A stretch of DNA of 64,000 nucleotides from the NCBI GenBank assembly GCA_000437235.1, contig FR897046.1:160615-224614 (forward strand), in the 5' to 3' direction. The stretch comes from Coprobacillus sp. CAG:826. Its GTDB lineage: Bacteria; Bacillota_I; Bacilli_A; RFN20; CAG-826. Under the pieces are notes generated by a model, which did no database searches, was not told the origin of the DNA, and was given only the letters and a program-made list of their open reading frames with translations. Below, piece after piece: positions 25,568 to 35,157 of this stretch. Both the position numbers and the translations under genes were made by a program. Position 1 is the stretch's first letter; each line of letters opens with the position of its first letter.

Positions 25568-26965
25568 TTATTTTACTTGTTTTTTTCTTCGATAAGGAAG
25601 TTCAATCAAAAGGTAGATAAATATAAAGATAACTCCAAAGAAATACTTTACACTCCATGAACCTTGATTGCAAGAACGGCTACAAGAAGATTGGTTTTTA
25701 TTTCCTTTTTTAAAGCCTAAATAGGCTGTTTTTCGATAAGCGTTATCTTCAATTTCTACTTGAAATGAAGTTGAACTTTTTTTCTTGATTTCAATCATTC
25801 CACTTTCATAAGAAACGGAATAATTTTCATCATATTCCTCATTAAAAGTAATATCACATTGATGGTAATCAATTCTTGTAAAATTAGAAAGGCCGTCATA
25901 AACATAACTAATTAAATAATTCTCTTTTTGCTGAATGATTTCTTTTTCAATTCGTATGGGGTAAGAACATTCAAGCCGAGTAATCTGATTATTTCCTAAA
26001 AGAGGAACATCTTTATAAATTAAACAATAGTATTGTAATAAAACATCATCAAAGAGTGTTTTTAATGACGAGAAATAGAAAGCATAAGGATTGGTTTGAT
26101 TTTGATAAAGGCTCATAGCAAGATGAGACTTTAATACATTTTGCTCAATACCGTATGCTTCACTTTCTTTTAATGTCAAATCTTCATATGCAATTTCTTT
26201 TACTTCTATTAAACTTTCTTTATCTTCCCATAAGGAAGAATAATCTATATTGGAATAAAAATAGGATTCTTCTGCTAAAGGGAAGGATAATGAACCGCGA
26301 TAAGTACCTTTTTCTTCATTATAAGTAGTCGTCATTTCTTCTTTCACATCGTTTAATAAGAAAAACGGCATTGATTCTTGATTGCTTGAATATTCAAAAC
26401 CATATAAATTGGCATCATTATAAATAGAAGTTGGATGGACACGATACTGATAGAGTGTGGTAGGAATTTGATCAATAAATCCCATTTCTTTTTTCATCCC
26501 TTCATAAGGAACGACTACATAATCTATTGAGGATAAAGAACGTAACATTCCATACTGTATTTCTGGTTCAATTTCTGTTGTTCTTCCATCTTGATAACAA
26601 GTTAATGTAGGCGCAATTTCATCTTTTTGATTAGAAGAAAGTAAAACGGTTTGAAAGATAGGTAATACAAATGTCACATTTTTTAAGGTTAATGCATTGT
26701 TATAAACTTCTAACGTTTGATTCACTCTTGCCTTTGAGTCTAATAAAGATCCGGTTGGTGTTAAAGTCGATTCGTCTAAGATTTGAATTTCCGTAACAGC
26801 ACTTTTTAAGGACACTCCAAATTCATTATTTTGCATAGATAAAGCATAAATTGAGCCCTGTTCTGTCGTATTATAATAGTTATAGCGAGTCCAATCTAAA
26901 GGACAACCTGTTAAAAGCAAAGTAGAAACAAGTAAGAGACATCCACAAATCATTCTATTTTTCAT
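25568..26965 (-). CDS. Lipoprotein with a C-terminal membrane anchor, unknown family (second of a pair)
   Basis: 465 aa. Signal peptide with lipobox LLTGC at about 20, then some 400 aa of beta-rich exported domain, then a Cys-containing stretch (SSCSRSCNQGSW), a hydrophobic helix (YFFGVIFIFIYLLIELPY) and a basic tail RRKKQVK. Anchoring is therefore predicted at both ends. It overlaps the preceding lipoprotein gene by 11 bases, with GGAGG correctly spaced to ATG 26965. I do not recognise a family. Same build and tight coupling as its neighbour suggest a two-part surface complex. Confidence 0.75.
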   Translation of the reverse strand: MKNRMICGCLLLVSTLLLTGCPLDWTRYNYYNTTEQGSIYALSMQNNEFGVSLKSAVTEIQILDESTLTPTGSLLDSKARVNQTLEVYNNALTLKNVTFVLPIFQTVLLSSNQKDEIAPTLTCYQDGRTTEIEPEIQYGMLRSLSSIDYVVVPYEGMKKEMGFIDQIPTTLYQYRVHPTSIYNDANLYGFEYSSNQESMPFFLLNDVKEEMTTTYNEEKGTYRGSLSFPLAEESYFYSNIDYSSLWEDKESLIEVKEIAYEDLTLKESEAYGIEQNVLKSHLAMSLYQNQTNPYAFYFSSLKTLFDDVLLQYYCLIYKDVPLLGNNQITRLECSYPIRIEKEIIQQKENYLISYVYDGLSNFTRIDYHQCDITFNEEYDENYSVSYESGMIEIKKKSSTSFQVEIEDNAYRKTAYLGFKKGNKNQSSCSRSCNQGSWSVKYFFGVIFIFIYLLIELPYRRKKQVK

Positions 26966-28304
26966 TGGCGGTTCCTCCTACTTTTTCCATTTTGTTATGT
27001 TTAAAGATAATTAAAATGACAATTAAAGCAATGAAAAGAAAAGCAAACAAAAATATAAGATTGATTACTAAATTTGTATTATAGCTTTTACTTCCCTTTT
27101 TCGATAAAATTAGCATTCGAATATTATTAATTTTATATTGCCCTTCTTCTTTTTCTTCAACAGAAAAAAGCATTTCATCCTCATTAATTTCATATTTTTC
27201 TTTTACATCTCCTTGTAAAAGAACTGAAGTTTTTAAATAAGATGAATTGATGATATCCGTAAATGGCTCAGTTCTAAATCCTTCCCAAGTAAATTCTATC
27301 GATTTTTTTCTAGTAAAGTTACTAGGATAAGAATAGATTTTTCTAAGAACTTTTAGCGTTGTTTTTTGATTTGGATTTAAAGAAAATGAATAAAATAAAG
27401 TACTATGATGACGTCGAGAAATATATTGTTGAATCATCTCATCATGGATGGCATAATTATCGGCTTTTCGATAGATAATCGCATCATAAACCGCTTCTTT
27501 TATCTCTTTAACTTCCACTTCAAAAGTAGAAGCTTTCTCCGATAATAAATCAATATAAGTTTTCTTTTCTTTTTGAAGCGTGTAATTTTCTTTCGTAGAA
27601 AGAGGAGTTAAAGTCACATCTCCTAATAAATAAAAACGCACTTCTTCTTTCTTTTTCATATTGATAGATAAATATGGCTGACTGAATCCTTTTTTAAAAT
27701 TGATATCTCCTTTTTCCATCCAAAAGAAACCATTCTCTAAAGAAAAATTCTCTAAAGAAAATTCTACGCTGACACTTTTATTAATTTCATTTTTAATGGT
27801 AAAACATGAGATTTCTGCATTGTCTAACCATAATTCTTGTGTGGAAGGTAAATCAATAAAAGTTGAATAAGAAGGAATATACGAATACTCCTCTTCTAAA
27901 AAATACGGATGATGAATGAGTTGTACTGGTGTCTTTTCTTCTTCATCTTGTTGGATGATTATTTCATTTTTATATTCCGTATCTTTTAAGGTATGGAGTA
28001 CTGGAATATAAAAATCAATAGAAACGGATGTGGTTAAGTCTTCTTTAGGTGTAAAGACATAAATACTTTCCATGATTCCAGAAACTGAGGAAGGATGAAA
28101 AAGATTGGTAGAAGATTCGATTCCATTTAATGTAATGGTTCGATTCCATTCTACATTTTTAACATAATCTGCGGCTATATCATCAAAATAAGGGTCATAT
28201 AAGATAGGCCCTTCTTCATTCGTTATATTATTAGAAGAAATATCACAAGAGGCGCATAAAGTACTAAAAATAAGTAGTGAAAATAAAATATATTTCTTTT
28301 TCAT
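26955..28304 (-). CDS. Lipoprotein with a C-terminal membrane anchor, unknown family (first of a pair)
   Basis: 449 aa. Signal peptide MKKKYILFSLLIFSTLCASC with a lipobox-like CASC at 20. A long exported, beta-rich domain follows (WNRTITLNGIESSTNLFHPSS, SVSIDFYIPVLHTL, FTREKSIEFTWEGF-like stretches). A single helix (NLVINLIFLFAFLFIALIVILI) then precedes a short basic tail. GGAGG is 6 bases before ATG. It leads the two-gene operon with the 465-aa lipoprotein. No known domain recognised. Confidence 0.75.
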   Translation of the reverse strand: MKKKYILFSLLIFSTLCASCDISSNNITNEEGPILYDPYFDDIAADYVKNVEWNRTITLNGIESSTNLFHPSSVSGIMESIYVFTPKEDLTTSVSIDFYIPVLHTLKDTEYKNEIIIQQDEEEKTPVQLIHHPYFLEEEYSYIPSYSTFIDLPSTQELWLDNAEISCFTIKNEINKSVSVEFSLENFSLENGFFWMEKGDINFKKGFSQPYLSINMKKKEEVRFYLLGDVTLTPLSTKENYTLQKEKKTYIDLLSEKASTFEVEVKEIKEAVYDAIIYRKADNYAIHDEMIQQYISRRHHSTLFYSFSLNPNQKTTLKVLRKIYSYPSNFTRKKSIEFTWEGFRTEPFTDIINSSYLKTSVLLQGDVKEKYEINEDEMLFSVEEKEEGQYKINNIRMLILSKKGSKSYNTNLVINLIFLFAFLFIALIVILIIFKHNKMEKVGGTANEK

Positions 28305-28358
28305 ATATGGCCTCCATCTTTAAGTTTTATTATAACGAAAATGATCAAAATCTACAAG

Positions 28359-29018
28359 TTACGCAATCTCGTTATCTTGAAAATACTCCATTGCCGCTTC
28401 TAAAGAAGAATAAATTTTAGGATGATAAGATAATACTTCTTCATCTGGCATAATTAAATCAGGTATCATTAATACTTGCATACCCGCTTTTGAAGCAGAA
28501 ATAATGCCGTTTTTAGAATCTTCTAAAACAACACAGTTTTTGGGATCAACGCCCATCACTTTTGCAGCGTATAAATACACATCCGGATTCGGCTTTCCTT
28601 CTTTTACCTCATCACCGGTAATCAAACGATCAAAATATTCAAAGACCGTGCCGTATTTTTGATATTGCGCTAAGATTTCTTTGGTTGAAGAAGTGACAAC
28701 TGCTAAAGGAAGATGTTTTGATTTTAATAATTCTAGAAGCGGAATTAATCCCTTTTTTAAAGGTAAACCATGTTCTTCCATATAGTGAAAAAGATACTCT
28801 CTTCTTTTTTCGATAAAATATTGATGATGATATTTGTCTCCAAAAAGATGGTGATAGTATTGATCTACATTTTTTTGTGACATACCTATAGTATCTCGTA
28901 CCATTGCTTCGGTAATGGGTAAACCAATTTTATTTCCTTCAATCACTTTTGCCTGAATGGTAATCGGTTCGGTATCTAGCATCAAACCGTCCATATCAAA
29001 AAATACTGCTTCAATCAC
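28359..29018 (-). CDS. HAD-superfamily phosphatase / beta-phosphoglucomutase-like
   Basis: Cytosolic phosphohydrolase or mutase, 219 aa. Motif I FFDMDGLMLDTEP (nucleophile Asp and general-acid Asp), motif II VVTSST, Lys in GKPNPDVYLYAAK, motif III VLEDSKNGIISASKAG. The alpha-helical cap lies between motifs I and II. The start is GTG 29018 (TAGGAGTGAT just before it), because the frame continues upstream without a ribosome-binding site. The substrate is unknown: sugar phosphates are usual for this subgroup. Confidence 0.85.
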   Translation of the reverse strand: MIEAVFFDMDGLMLDTEPITIQAKVIEGNKIGLPITEAMVRDTIGMSQKNVDQYYHHLFGDKYHHQYFIEKRREYLFHYMEEHGLPLKKGLIPLLELLKSKHLPLAVVTSSTKEILAQYQKYGTVFEYFDRLITGDEVKEGKPNPDVYLYAAKVMGVDPKNCVVLEDSKNGIISASKAGMQVLMIPDLIMPDEEVLSYHPKIYSSLEAAMEYFQDNEIA

Positions 29019-29058
29019 AAATATCACTCCTAACGTTCTTACTATGAACGAAAAAAAA

Positions 29059-29077
29059 GAAGATTGCAAGAATCTTC
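29059..29077 (-). terminator. Terminator of the NrdD-like small gene
   Basis: GAAGATT pairs with AATCTTC around a 5-base loop, followed on the minus strand by eight T. Confidence 0.85.
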
Positions 29078-29087
29078 CTTTTTTATT

Positions 29088-29363
29088 TTATAAATTTGAT
29101 TTCGTCATATGTTTAACACGCGCTTCAACTTCCGCTCTTTTAGCGTCATTAAAGCGATCTAATGTGCCTACAAGATAGCCTGTAATACGACGAATTCTTT
29201 CAAATGGTTGTGTTTTAAAATGATAAGATAAATCGACATAATCTCCATCTACTTTAATTTCTAATAAAGAAATTTCACGATCTTTATATTGTTCCTTCGC
29301 ATGTTGAATATACGCGGATTTTTCTTCTTCACTTATCGCATCTCCAATTACCCGAACTTCCAT
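29088..29363 (-). CDS. Small protein related to the C-terminus of anaerobic ribonucleotide reductase
   Basis: 91 aa. The C-terminal half (QPFERIRRITGYLVGTLDRFNDAKRAEVEARVKH) resembles the end of NrdD, where a TGYL...FN..K..E..R..H segment precedes the glycyl radical region. The zinc Cys and radical Gly motifs are absent. Similar short proteins in Bacillota are usually annotated after NrdD. It is not a working reductase; it may be regulatory or a relic. Confidence 0.6.
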   Translation of the reverse strand: MEVRVIGDAISEEEKSAYIQHAKEQYKDREISLLEIKVDGDYVDLSYHFKTQPFERIRRITGYLVGTLDRFNDAKRAEVEARVKHMTKSNL

Positions 29364-29426
29364 GCTTTTAAGCCTCCTTGTTCTCTTAGTATAGTCACTT
29401 AAAAATGGAAATTCAAAGGATATGCT

Positions 29427-30086
29427 TTATCCATTTTCTTGAATATTTTTGCAATATGCTACAAAGTTCTTTTTCTTGTTTTTCGCTAAAAATGGGTAGA
29501 TTTCAATAAGTAAAATATCTAAGTAATCCTCTAAAAAAACAATGCTATTTTCGACGATGGTATAAATTGAATCTTCTCTTTTGATATGATCATAAAGGGG
29601 CTTTTTCTCTTCATCCATTTCTTTTAAAACTTGTAGACTTTTTTTAATTTCAAATAGATATTGATAGAGTTCTTCTACATTTTTCACATAATGAACATAT
29701 GCTTGATCTAAATGGTAGATTTGTAAAGTTGGTTGAAGAATATGAAGTAAATGTAAAAAATTTGCGGTGTCTCTTTCTAACTCATCATACAATTGATAAG
29801 TGAGATTTCCTTTTTCTAATGATTTTTTAACATTTTCAATACAATTTACAAATTGATGAAAAAAGGTTTCGGAAGATAAAGCAATTTGCTCTTTTTCCTT
29901 ATCCCTATCTAATTTCAACATTTCAAATTGAATCACAAAGAATGTGGTAGCAAACAAAATCACTTCTGAAGATAAAAGGATGTAGCGGACTTTTCCTACT
30001 GAAAAACAAAGTGTAATCGTTGCAAAAATCATAAAGAGTACAACCAAAGATAAAAAAATAGAAAACAATAAATTTGTTCTTTTCAT
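29427..30086 (-). CDS. Two-helix membrane protein with a helical cytosolic domain, unknown
   Basis: 219 aa. Two hydrophobic helices near the N-terminus (about 7-29 and 35-52) are followed by about 165 aa of charged amphipathic helix (KKSLEKGNLTYQLYDELERD, VKNVEELYQYLFEIKKSL, YLDILLIEIYPFL). There are no catalytic motifs. It is read divergently from typA. I recognise no family. Confidence 0.6.
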   Translation of the reverse strand: MKRTNLLFSIFLSLVVLFMIFATITLCFSVGKVRYILLSSEVILFATTFFVIQFEMLKLDRDKEKEQIALSSETFFHQFVNCIENVKKSLEKGNLTYQLYDELERDTANFLHLLHILQPTLQIYHLDQAYVHYVKNVEELYQYLFEIKKSLQVLKEMDEEKKPLYDHIKREDSIYTIVENSIVFLEDYLDILLIEIYPFLAKNKKKNFVAYCKNIQENG

Positions 30087-30215
30087 GTTATCACCCTTAA
30101 TTAGTCTTGCCGAATTTTAGTTTTTCAAAAGGATTATTTGTTTTTTTTTCGTATTTTCTTGATTTCTATCGCTTTTCTTATTAAAATAAGAAACGTTGTC
30201 AAGGGAGTGACATAT

Positions 30216-32048
30216 ATGAATATTCGTAACATTGCAATTATTGCCCACGTCGACCATGGTAAAACCACTTTAGTCGACCAATTATTAAAATCCTCAGGAA
30301 CTTTTCGTGATAATGAAGAAACCACGGATCGTATGATGGACAGTAATGATATTGAAAGAGAAAGAGGCATTACAATTTTAGCTAAAACCACCGCTATCCG
30401 ATACGGAGATTATCGTATTAATATTTTAGATACTCCAGGGCACGCTGACTTTGGTGGCGAAGTCGAAAGAATTATGCGTATGGTCGATGGTTGTTTACTT
30501 CTTGTCGATGCATTTGAAGGCACTATGCCACAAACACGTTTCGTTTTAAAGAAAGCTTTAGAAGCGCATGTAAAACCTATCGTAGTGGTCAATAAAATTG
30601 ATCGTCCGAATGCGGATCCTAAAAAAGTCGTTGATGAAGTTCTCGACTTATTCTTAGAACTAGGCGCTGATGAATCTTTACTTGATTTTAAAGTGATTTA
30701 TGTCTCAGCTTTAAAAGGTACTTCTTCCTTCTCTCCAGAAGTTGAAGATCAAAAGCCTGGCATGAATCCTGTTTTTGATACGATTATTCAAGAAATCCCT
30801 GAGCCAAATGTTGATGTGAATGGCGATTTTCAATTTCAACCTGCTTTACTTGATTACAATGATTTCGTAGGAAGAATTGGTATTGGTTGCATTAAAAGAG
30901 GTACCGTTCACGTTAACGATATGGTAGCCTGTGCTCGTCTTGATGGAAGCGTTCGTCAATTTAGAATTCAAAAATTATATGGTTTCTTAGGACTGAAACG
31001 TTTAGAAATTACCGAGGCCCAAGCGGGTGATATTGTCGCTATTGCTGGGCTTACTGATTTAAATGTTGGTGAAACTGTATGTGCGTTAAATAATGTTGAT
31101 CCTCTTCCACCTTTACATATTGATGAGCCTACCTTACAAATGACCTTTGGCACAAATACTTCTCCTCTTGCGGGAAAAGATGGAAAGCTCTTAACCGCTA
31201 GAAAAATCGAAGAAAGATTATTTAGAGAAGTACAAAGAGATGTTTCCTTACGTGTCTCACGTGTTCCTAATAGCGAAACCTGGATTGTCAGTGGCCGTGG
31301 AGAACTTCACTTATCTATTTTAATTGAAAATATGCGCCGTGAAGGCTATGAACTTCAAGTGAGTAAACCTGAAGTTATTATTAAAGAAGTCGATGGTATT
31401 AAAATGGAACCTTATGAAGATGTTCAAATTGATGTACCAGATGAATATGTCGGTAGCATTATGGAATCTTTAGGCTCTCGTAGTGGCGAAGTTGTCAATA
31501 TGTCCAGTAGTAACGGACAAACCCGTTTACAATACATTATCCCTTCTCGTGGCTTATTAGGCTTTATGACCAACTTCTTAACGATGACCAAAGGTTATGG
31601 CATTATTAACCATACTTTTGAAGAATATCGTCCTGCTGTTAAGCAAGCCGTTGGTGAACGTCCCATTGGCGTGCTTGTATCCACCGATAGGGGCTTTGCA
31701 ACGGGCTATGCCCTTCAACATATCGAAGAACGTGGTTCGCTCTTTATAGAGCCCGGAACCGAGGTTTATGAAGGTATGATTATCGGTGAACATCATTACC
31801 CCAATGACTTAGCCGTTAACCCTGTTAATGAAAAGAACTTAACGAATATGCGGGCAGCTGGAAGCGATAAATCAGCCGTCTTAAAAGCGCCGCGTAGAAT
31901 GTCATTAGAAGCTTGCTTAGACTATATCAATTCCGATGAACTCGTTGAGATTACACCAACGACTTATCGCATGCGTAAGAAGATTCTTGATACCGTCGAA
32001 AGAAAGAAATATGACGCTCATCAAAGAACGTTAGCCAAAGAAGAATAA
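30216..32048 (+). CDS. typA: Ribosome-binding GTPase TypA/BipA
   Basis: Translational GTPase acting in 50S assembly and stress adaptation. G1 AHVDHGKTTL, switch I with RERGIT, G3 DTPGHADFGGEVER, G4 NKIDRP. EF-G-like domains II, III and V follow, then the BipA-specific C-terminal domain (KALTP-type region, here ITPTTYRMRKKIL). The ATG at 30216 with AGGGAGTGA upstream is the start, giving 610 aa; the frame is open further upstream without a site. It ends at a strong terminator. Confidence 0.97.
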   Translation: MNIRNIAIIAHVDHGKTTLVDQLLKSSGTFRDNEETTDRMMDSNDIERERGITILAKTTAIRYGDYRINILDTPGHADFGGEVERIMRMVDGCLLLVDAFEGTMPQTRFVLKKALEAHVKPIVVVNKIDRPNADPKKVVDEVLDLFLELGADESLLDFKVIYVSALKGTSSFSPEVEDQKPGMNPVFDTIIQEIPEPNVDVNGDFQFQPALLDYNDFVGRIGIGCIKRGTVHVNDMVACARLDGSVRQFRIQKLYGFLGLKRLEITEAQAGDIVAIAGLTDLNVGETVCALNNVDPLPPLHIDEPTLQMTFGTNTSPLAGKDGKLLTARKIEERLFREVQRDVSLRVSRVPNSETWIVSGRGELHLSILIENMRREGYELQVSKPEVIIKEVDGIKMEPYEDVQIDVPDEYVGSIMESLGSRSGEVVNMSSSNGQTRLQYIIPSRGLLGFMTNFLTMTKGYGIINHTFEEYRPAVKQAVGERPIGVLVSTDRGFATGYALQHIEERGSLFIEPGTEVYEGMIIGEHHYPNDLAVNPVNEKNLTNMRAAGSDKSAVLKAPRRMSLEACLDYINSDELVEITPTTYRMRKKILDTVERKKYDAHQRTLAKEE

Positions 32049-32073
32049 GAGACTTAAAAAAGTCTCTTTTTTT
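32047..32073 (+). terminator. Terminator of typA
   Basis: AAGAGACTT, loop AAAA, AAGTCTCTT, then TTTTT. It overlaps the last bases of the stop codon. Confidence 0.9.
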
Positions 32074-32095
32074 GTTGCTTAAAAAAGTCCATAAA

Positions 32096-32123
32096 AAAAC
32101 ACTCACCAAGCGATGAGTGTTTT
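32096..32123 (-). terminator. Terminator of the 510-aa membrane protein gene
   Basis: AAAACACTCA pairs with TGAGTGTTTT around an 8-base loop, with a T-run on the minus strand. Confidence 0.85.
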
Positions 32124-32138
32124 ATTTAACGAATCGAA

Positions 32139-33671
32139 TTAAGCTTTGGCTTTACTTGCCTTTTTTAAATCAACTGCGTGTTCGTGTTCAACGACTTCAC
32201 CTTGGACAAGTCCTTTGCCTTGTAAGACTTGGTCGATTAAGGATTTAGCACGTTTAACCGATAATTTGGATTTAACTTTTAAAAGGGTTGGAACTTCAGC
32301 ATAAGATCCTTTGCTGGAGACATCGATGATTGGTAATGTGCTATCATCAAAGCTATGTGGATCTAAAGCGAAGAAGACTTTTAAGGTTTTACCTTGAATC
32401 GTCATTTTGATTAATAATTCTTTCTTATAGCGATAAGAATCTGCGGTAGCGGATACACGAGATTTAATTCCGTTATAGGCAAGAATATAAGACTTTAATT
32501 CATCATATTTGTGTTGAACTTCAGTTGGTGCTTTAACCATTTTTTCAGTAAAGCTTCTACGAATAATTTCTAAGTATTCTTTCATTGCCATTTTAGAATC
32601 ATCAGGTACGATGTCTAAACGTTCAATACCACGAGAATCCATTAATTGAGCAATTAAAGCTTTTGCACGTTTGACGGATAAACTAGATTTGACTTTTAAA
32701 AGTGTTGGAACTTCGGCATAAATCTTTTTACCACTTACATCAATAATTGGATAAGTAGAATCGGTGAAAGATTTTGGATCTAAAGCTAAGAAGACTTTTA
32801 AGGTTTTACCTTGAATGTTAATCTTAACAAAGATATTTTTCTTCACACGATAAGAATCACAATGTTTAGAAATTCTAGAACGGACACCTTCATAAGAAAG
32901 TAATTCACGACGGATTTCTAAATATTTTTGTTTCATATCATCATCTAAAGCTTCGAATTTTTCCATGAAGGTACGGCGAATAATTTCACCATAAATAGAA
33001 GTATCTAAAGTATCAATTTTTTTCTTTTCTTCTTTGGATTCTACTTCTTTTACTTCTTCCATTTCTGGAACGTTTTCAGTAGTTTCTTCTGCTTTAGGTT
33101 CTTCCTCTACAACGTTTTCTTCTTTTACGATTTCAACGTTTTCAACGGCAACTGCTTTGGTTTCTTCTTCAGCAGGAGCTGCTGGGCCTTCGGCTAATAA
33201 TTTATCATGTTTCTTATCCATGATACGGGCAATAATTGCGTTGGTAACAATTAACACAAATAAGTCAATCATTACAACAAGTGCTGCAACTGTAAGAGCT
33301 TTTGTATCGCTATTTGTAACTCTATACTCATATGAGCCACGATATTTGTAAGTTACAAGAGCCATATAAACCATAACAGCTAAGAAGATTGGAGCAAGAT
33401 AAGAAAGTACTCCACGTTTGCGGATAATATTTCTTACGGTCCAGAATACTGTAACAAAACCAGTAAGAACAGTAATAGCTAAAACAAAATAAGTTTTGCC
33501 ATCCCATGGACGTTTAAATAAGAAGTTAATGGTGTAATTGGCAATTTTTCCACAGTCGGCAAAGAATGAATCTTTAACGAGTAATGCGATTAAGGCAACA
33601 AATGCAACAAAGAATACACCAACTAGGACATTCAATGCCTTATGGACTCGTTTTAATTGAGTGCTATCCAT
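32139..33671 (-). CDS. Four-helix membrane protein with a tandemly duplicated cytosolic domain
   Basis: 510 aa. Four hydrophobic helices (about 12-32, 60-80, 90-110, 128-150), a Glu/Val/Lys-rich linker (about 160-230), then two copies of a domain of about 110 aa (240-350 and 365-480). Each copy reads EIIRR(T/S)F-EK ... KYxELxxxLLxYxGxxSRxS ... IQGKTLKVFxALDP ... PIIDVS ... YAEVPTLLKVKSxLSVKRAKxLI. The domain recurs in Clostridia/Bacilli proteins and looks DUF5655-like; that name is tentative. GGGAGGG precedes the ATG and an extended -10 promoter lies upstream. Function unknown. Confidence 0.65.
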   Translation of the reverse strand: MDSTQLKRVHKALNVLVGVFFVAFVALIALLVKDSFFADCGKIANYTINFLFKRPWDGKTYFVLAITVLTGFVTVFWTVRNIIRKRGVLSYLAPIFLAVMVYMALVTYKYRGSYEYRVTNSDTKALTVAALVVMIDLFVLIVTNAIIARIMDKKHDKLLAEGPAAPAEEETKAVAVENVEIVKEENVVEEEPKAEETTENVPEMEEVKEVESKEEKKKIDTLDTSIYGEIIRRTFMEKFEALDDDMKQKYLEIRRELLSYEGVRSRISKHCDSYRVKKNIFVKINIQGKTLKVFLALDPKSFTDSTYPIIDVSGKKIYAEVPTLLKVKSSLSVKRAKALIAQLMDSRGIERLDIVPDDSKMAMKEYLEIIRRSFTEKMVKAPTEVQHKYDELKSYILAYNGIKSRVSATADSYRYKKELLIKMTIQGKTLKVFFALDPHSFDDSTLPIIDVSSKGSYAEVPTLLKVKSKLSVKRAKSLIDQVLQGKGLVQGEVVEHEHAVDLKKASKAKA

Positions 33672-33727
33672 TAAAAAACCCTCCCTAAAATCATTTTATT
33701 CATAAATAGCATATTTACGACACTATT

Positions 33728-33755
33728 ATTATAACATAATAATAATCTTGCGCAA
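33728..33755 (-). promoter_or_regulatory. Promoter of the 510-aa membrane protein gene
   Basis: Minus strand TTGCGC (33755-33750), 16-base spacer ending TGT, then TATAAT (33733-33728): a -35 plus an extended -10. Confidence 0.75.
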
Positions 33756-33890
33756 TTGTTTTTTTTATTTATTTCATACAAATATGCATTATTTTTTCAT
33801 AACTCGCCTGTTTTTTTCTCTTTTATCACTTCGTAGTTTCTTCTATTTGGGTTAAAGTAGACAGATGTTGGCATTTTTTAACATAAAAAA

Positions 33891-33914
33891 TCTCATTCTA
33901 CGAACGGAATGAGA
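33891..33914 (-). terminator. Terminator of the gal genes
   Basis: TCTCATTC pairs with GAATGAGA around an 8-base loop, with AAAAAA/TTTTTT on both sides, after galK. Confidence 0.85.
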
Positions 33915-33936
33915 CTTTTTTGTTTCATTATTTTGT

Positions 33937-35157
33937 TTAAAGTTTTTCCACTTGTACTGTGCCGTGATTACGAATCATAACGCGGAATGCCGAGTTTTCT
34001 CCGTATAATGCATGCATTAACTCAAAAAATGATTTAACTTGATCAAATGGTACAAAGGTTAGAATTGTGCCCGCAAAGCCTCCACCATGTACACGGAAGG
34101 CTCCACTTTTGAGGAGTTTTCTTGTTAACGTTAAACCTAATGGAATACTTTGTTGGGATTCTCCAGGAACATAACAGTTTTGGAGATATTTATAAGAAGA
34201 TTCTCCTGAGCGATTCACCGCATCTAAGAATCCTGAAATATTTCCATTTCTTAAAGAGTTAAAAGCGTATAAAACACGTTTGTTTTCATCAAAGAAATGC
34301 ATACCACGTAATACTGCACGTCCGCCAAGTTTACGGTAGACATAAGGAATACGTTTAATGAATTCTTTGCTATCGACTTTATTTAAATAAGGTTGATTAA
34401 ATAAAGCGGCCACTTGCAACATATCTTCTTTAATTTGCGCATAATGGGAAGTTAATTCACTATGATTGCCACCGGTATTGACTAAAATCATTTGATAGCC
34501 ATCAATATGCGTTTGAATACCTTCAATACGTGGATTTTCTACATCGGCAAAGTCAATGTAATTGACGCCACCTAAAGCCACGCCTAATTGATCTAAAAGT
34601 CCGCATGGTTTGCCAAAATAGGCCGATTCAGCAAATTGACCAATCTTTGCAAGTTCCACCATATTTAAAGCGTTATCGTTATAATAATAATTTAATAATT
34701 CACAAATCAATAATTCAAAAGCAGCACTAGAAGAAATACCGGCACCACGCCAAATGTTACTACTGGATTTCACTTTTAAACCACCGATTTTATAACCGTG
34801 ATCTTGGAAACCTTTTAATACGCCACGAATTAAACTGGAAGAAGTTCCTTTTTCTTTTTCTTTCATTTCTAAATCATCTAATGAAATATTCATTGGATCA
34901 TAACCTTCAGAAATAAATTGAATCATGGGTTCATCCGATGCATTTGCAGCCGCCAAAATATCCATATCGATGGAAGCGACTAAAGCTTTTCCATGGTTAT
35001 GATCGGTATGATTACCTAAAAGTTCTACTCTTCCACAACTCGAAAAGATACTATCCGCATCTTCGTTAAAGTGATAGCGAAAGGCTTTTAAAAGTTTTTC
35101 TTTTCTTTTTAAATAGCCATCAAGGTTCCCACCATATAATTCTTCTACCATGTTCAT
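33937..35157 (-). CDS. galK: Galactokinase
   Basis: GHMP kinase that phosphorylates alpha-D-galactose at C1. Substrate motif GRVELLGNHTDHNHGKAL (family: GRVNxIGEHTDYxxG), ATP motif WRGAGISSSAAFELL, and the third motif RVHGGGFAGTILTFV. It is 406 aa, the usual length being about 390. The E-to-N change in the first motif (LLGNHTD) is seen in some Bacillota homologues. The ATG overlaps the galE stop (TAATG), so translation is coupled. Last of galT-galE-galK. Confidence 0.95.
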   Translation of the reverse strand: MNMVEELYGGNLDGYLKRKEKLLKAFRYHFNEDADSIFSSCGRVELLGNHTDHNHGKALVASIDMDILAAANASDEPMIQFISEGYDPMNISLDDLEMKEKEKGTSSSLIRGVLKGFQDHGYKIGGLKVKSSSNIWRGAGISSSAAFELLICELLNYYYNDNALNMVELAKIGQFAESAYFGKPCGLLDQLGVALGGVNYIDFADVENPRIEGIQTHIDGYQMILVNTGGNHSELTSHYAQIKEDMLQVAALFNQPYLNKVDSKEFIKRIPYVYRKLGGRAVLRGMHFFDENKRVLYAFNSLRNGNISGFLDAVNRSGESSYKYLQNCYVPGESQQSIPLGLTLTRKLLKSGAFRVHGGGFAGTILTFVPFDQVKSFFELMHALYGENSAFRVMIRNHGTVQVEKL

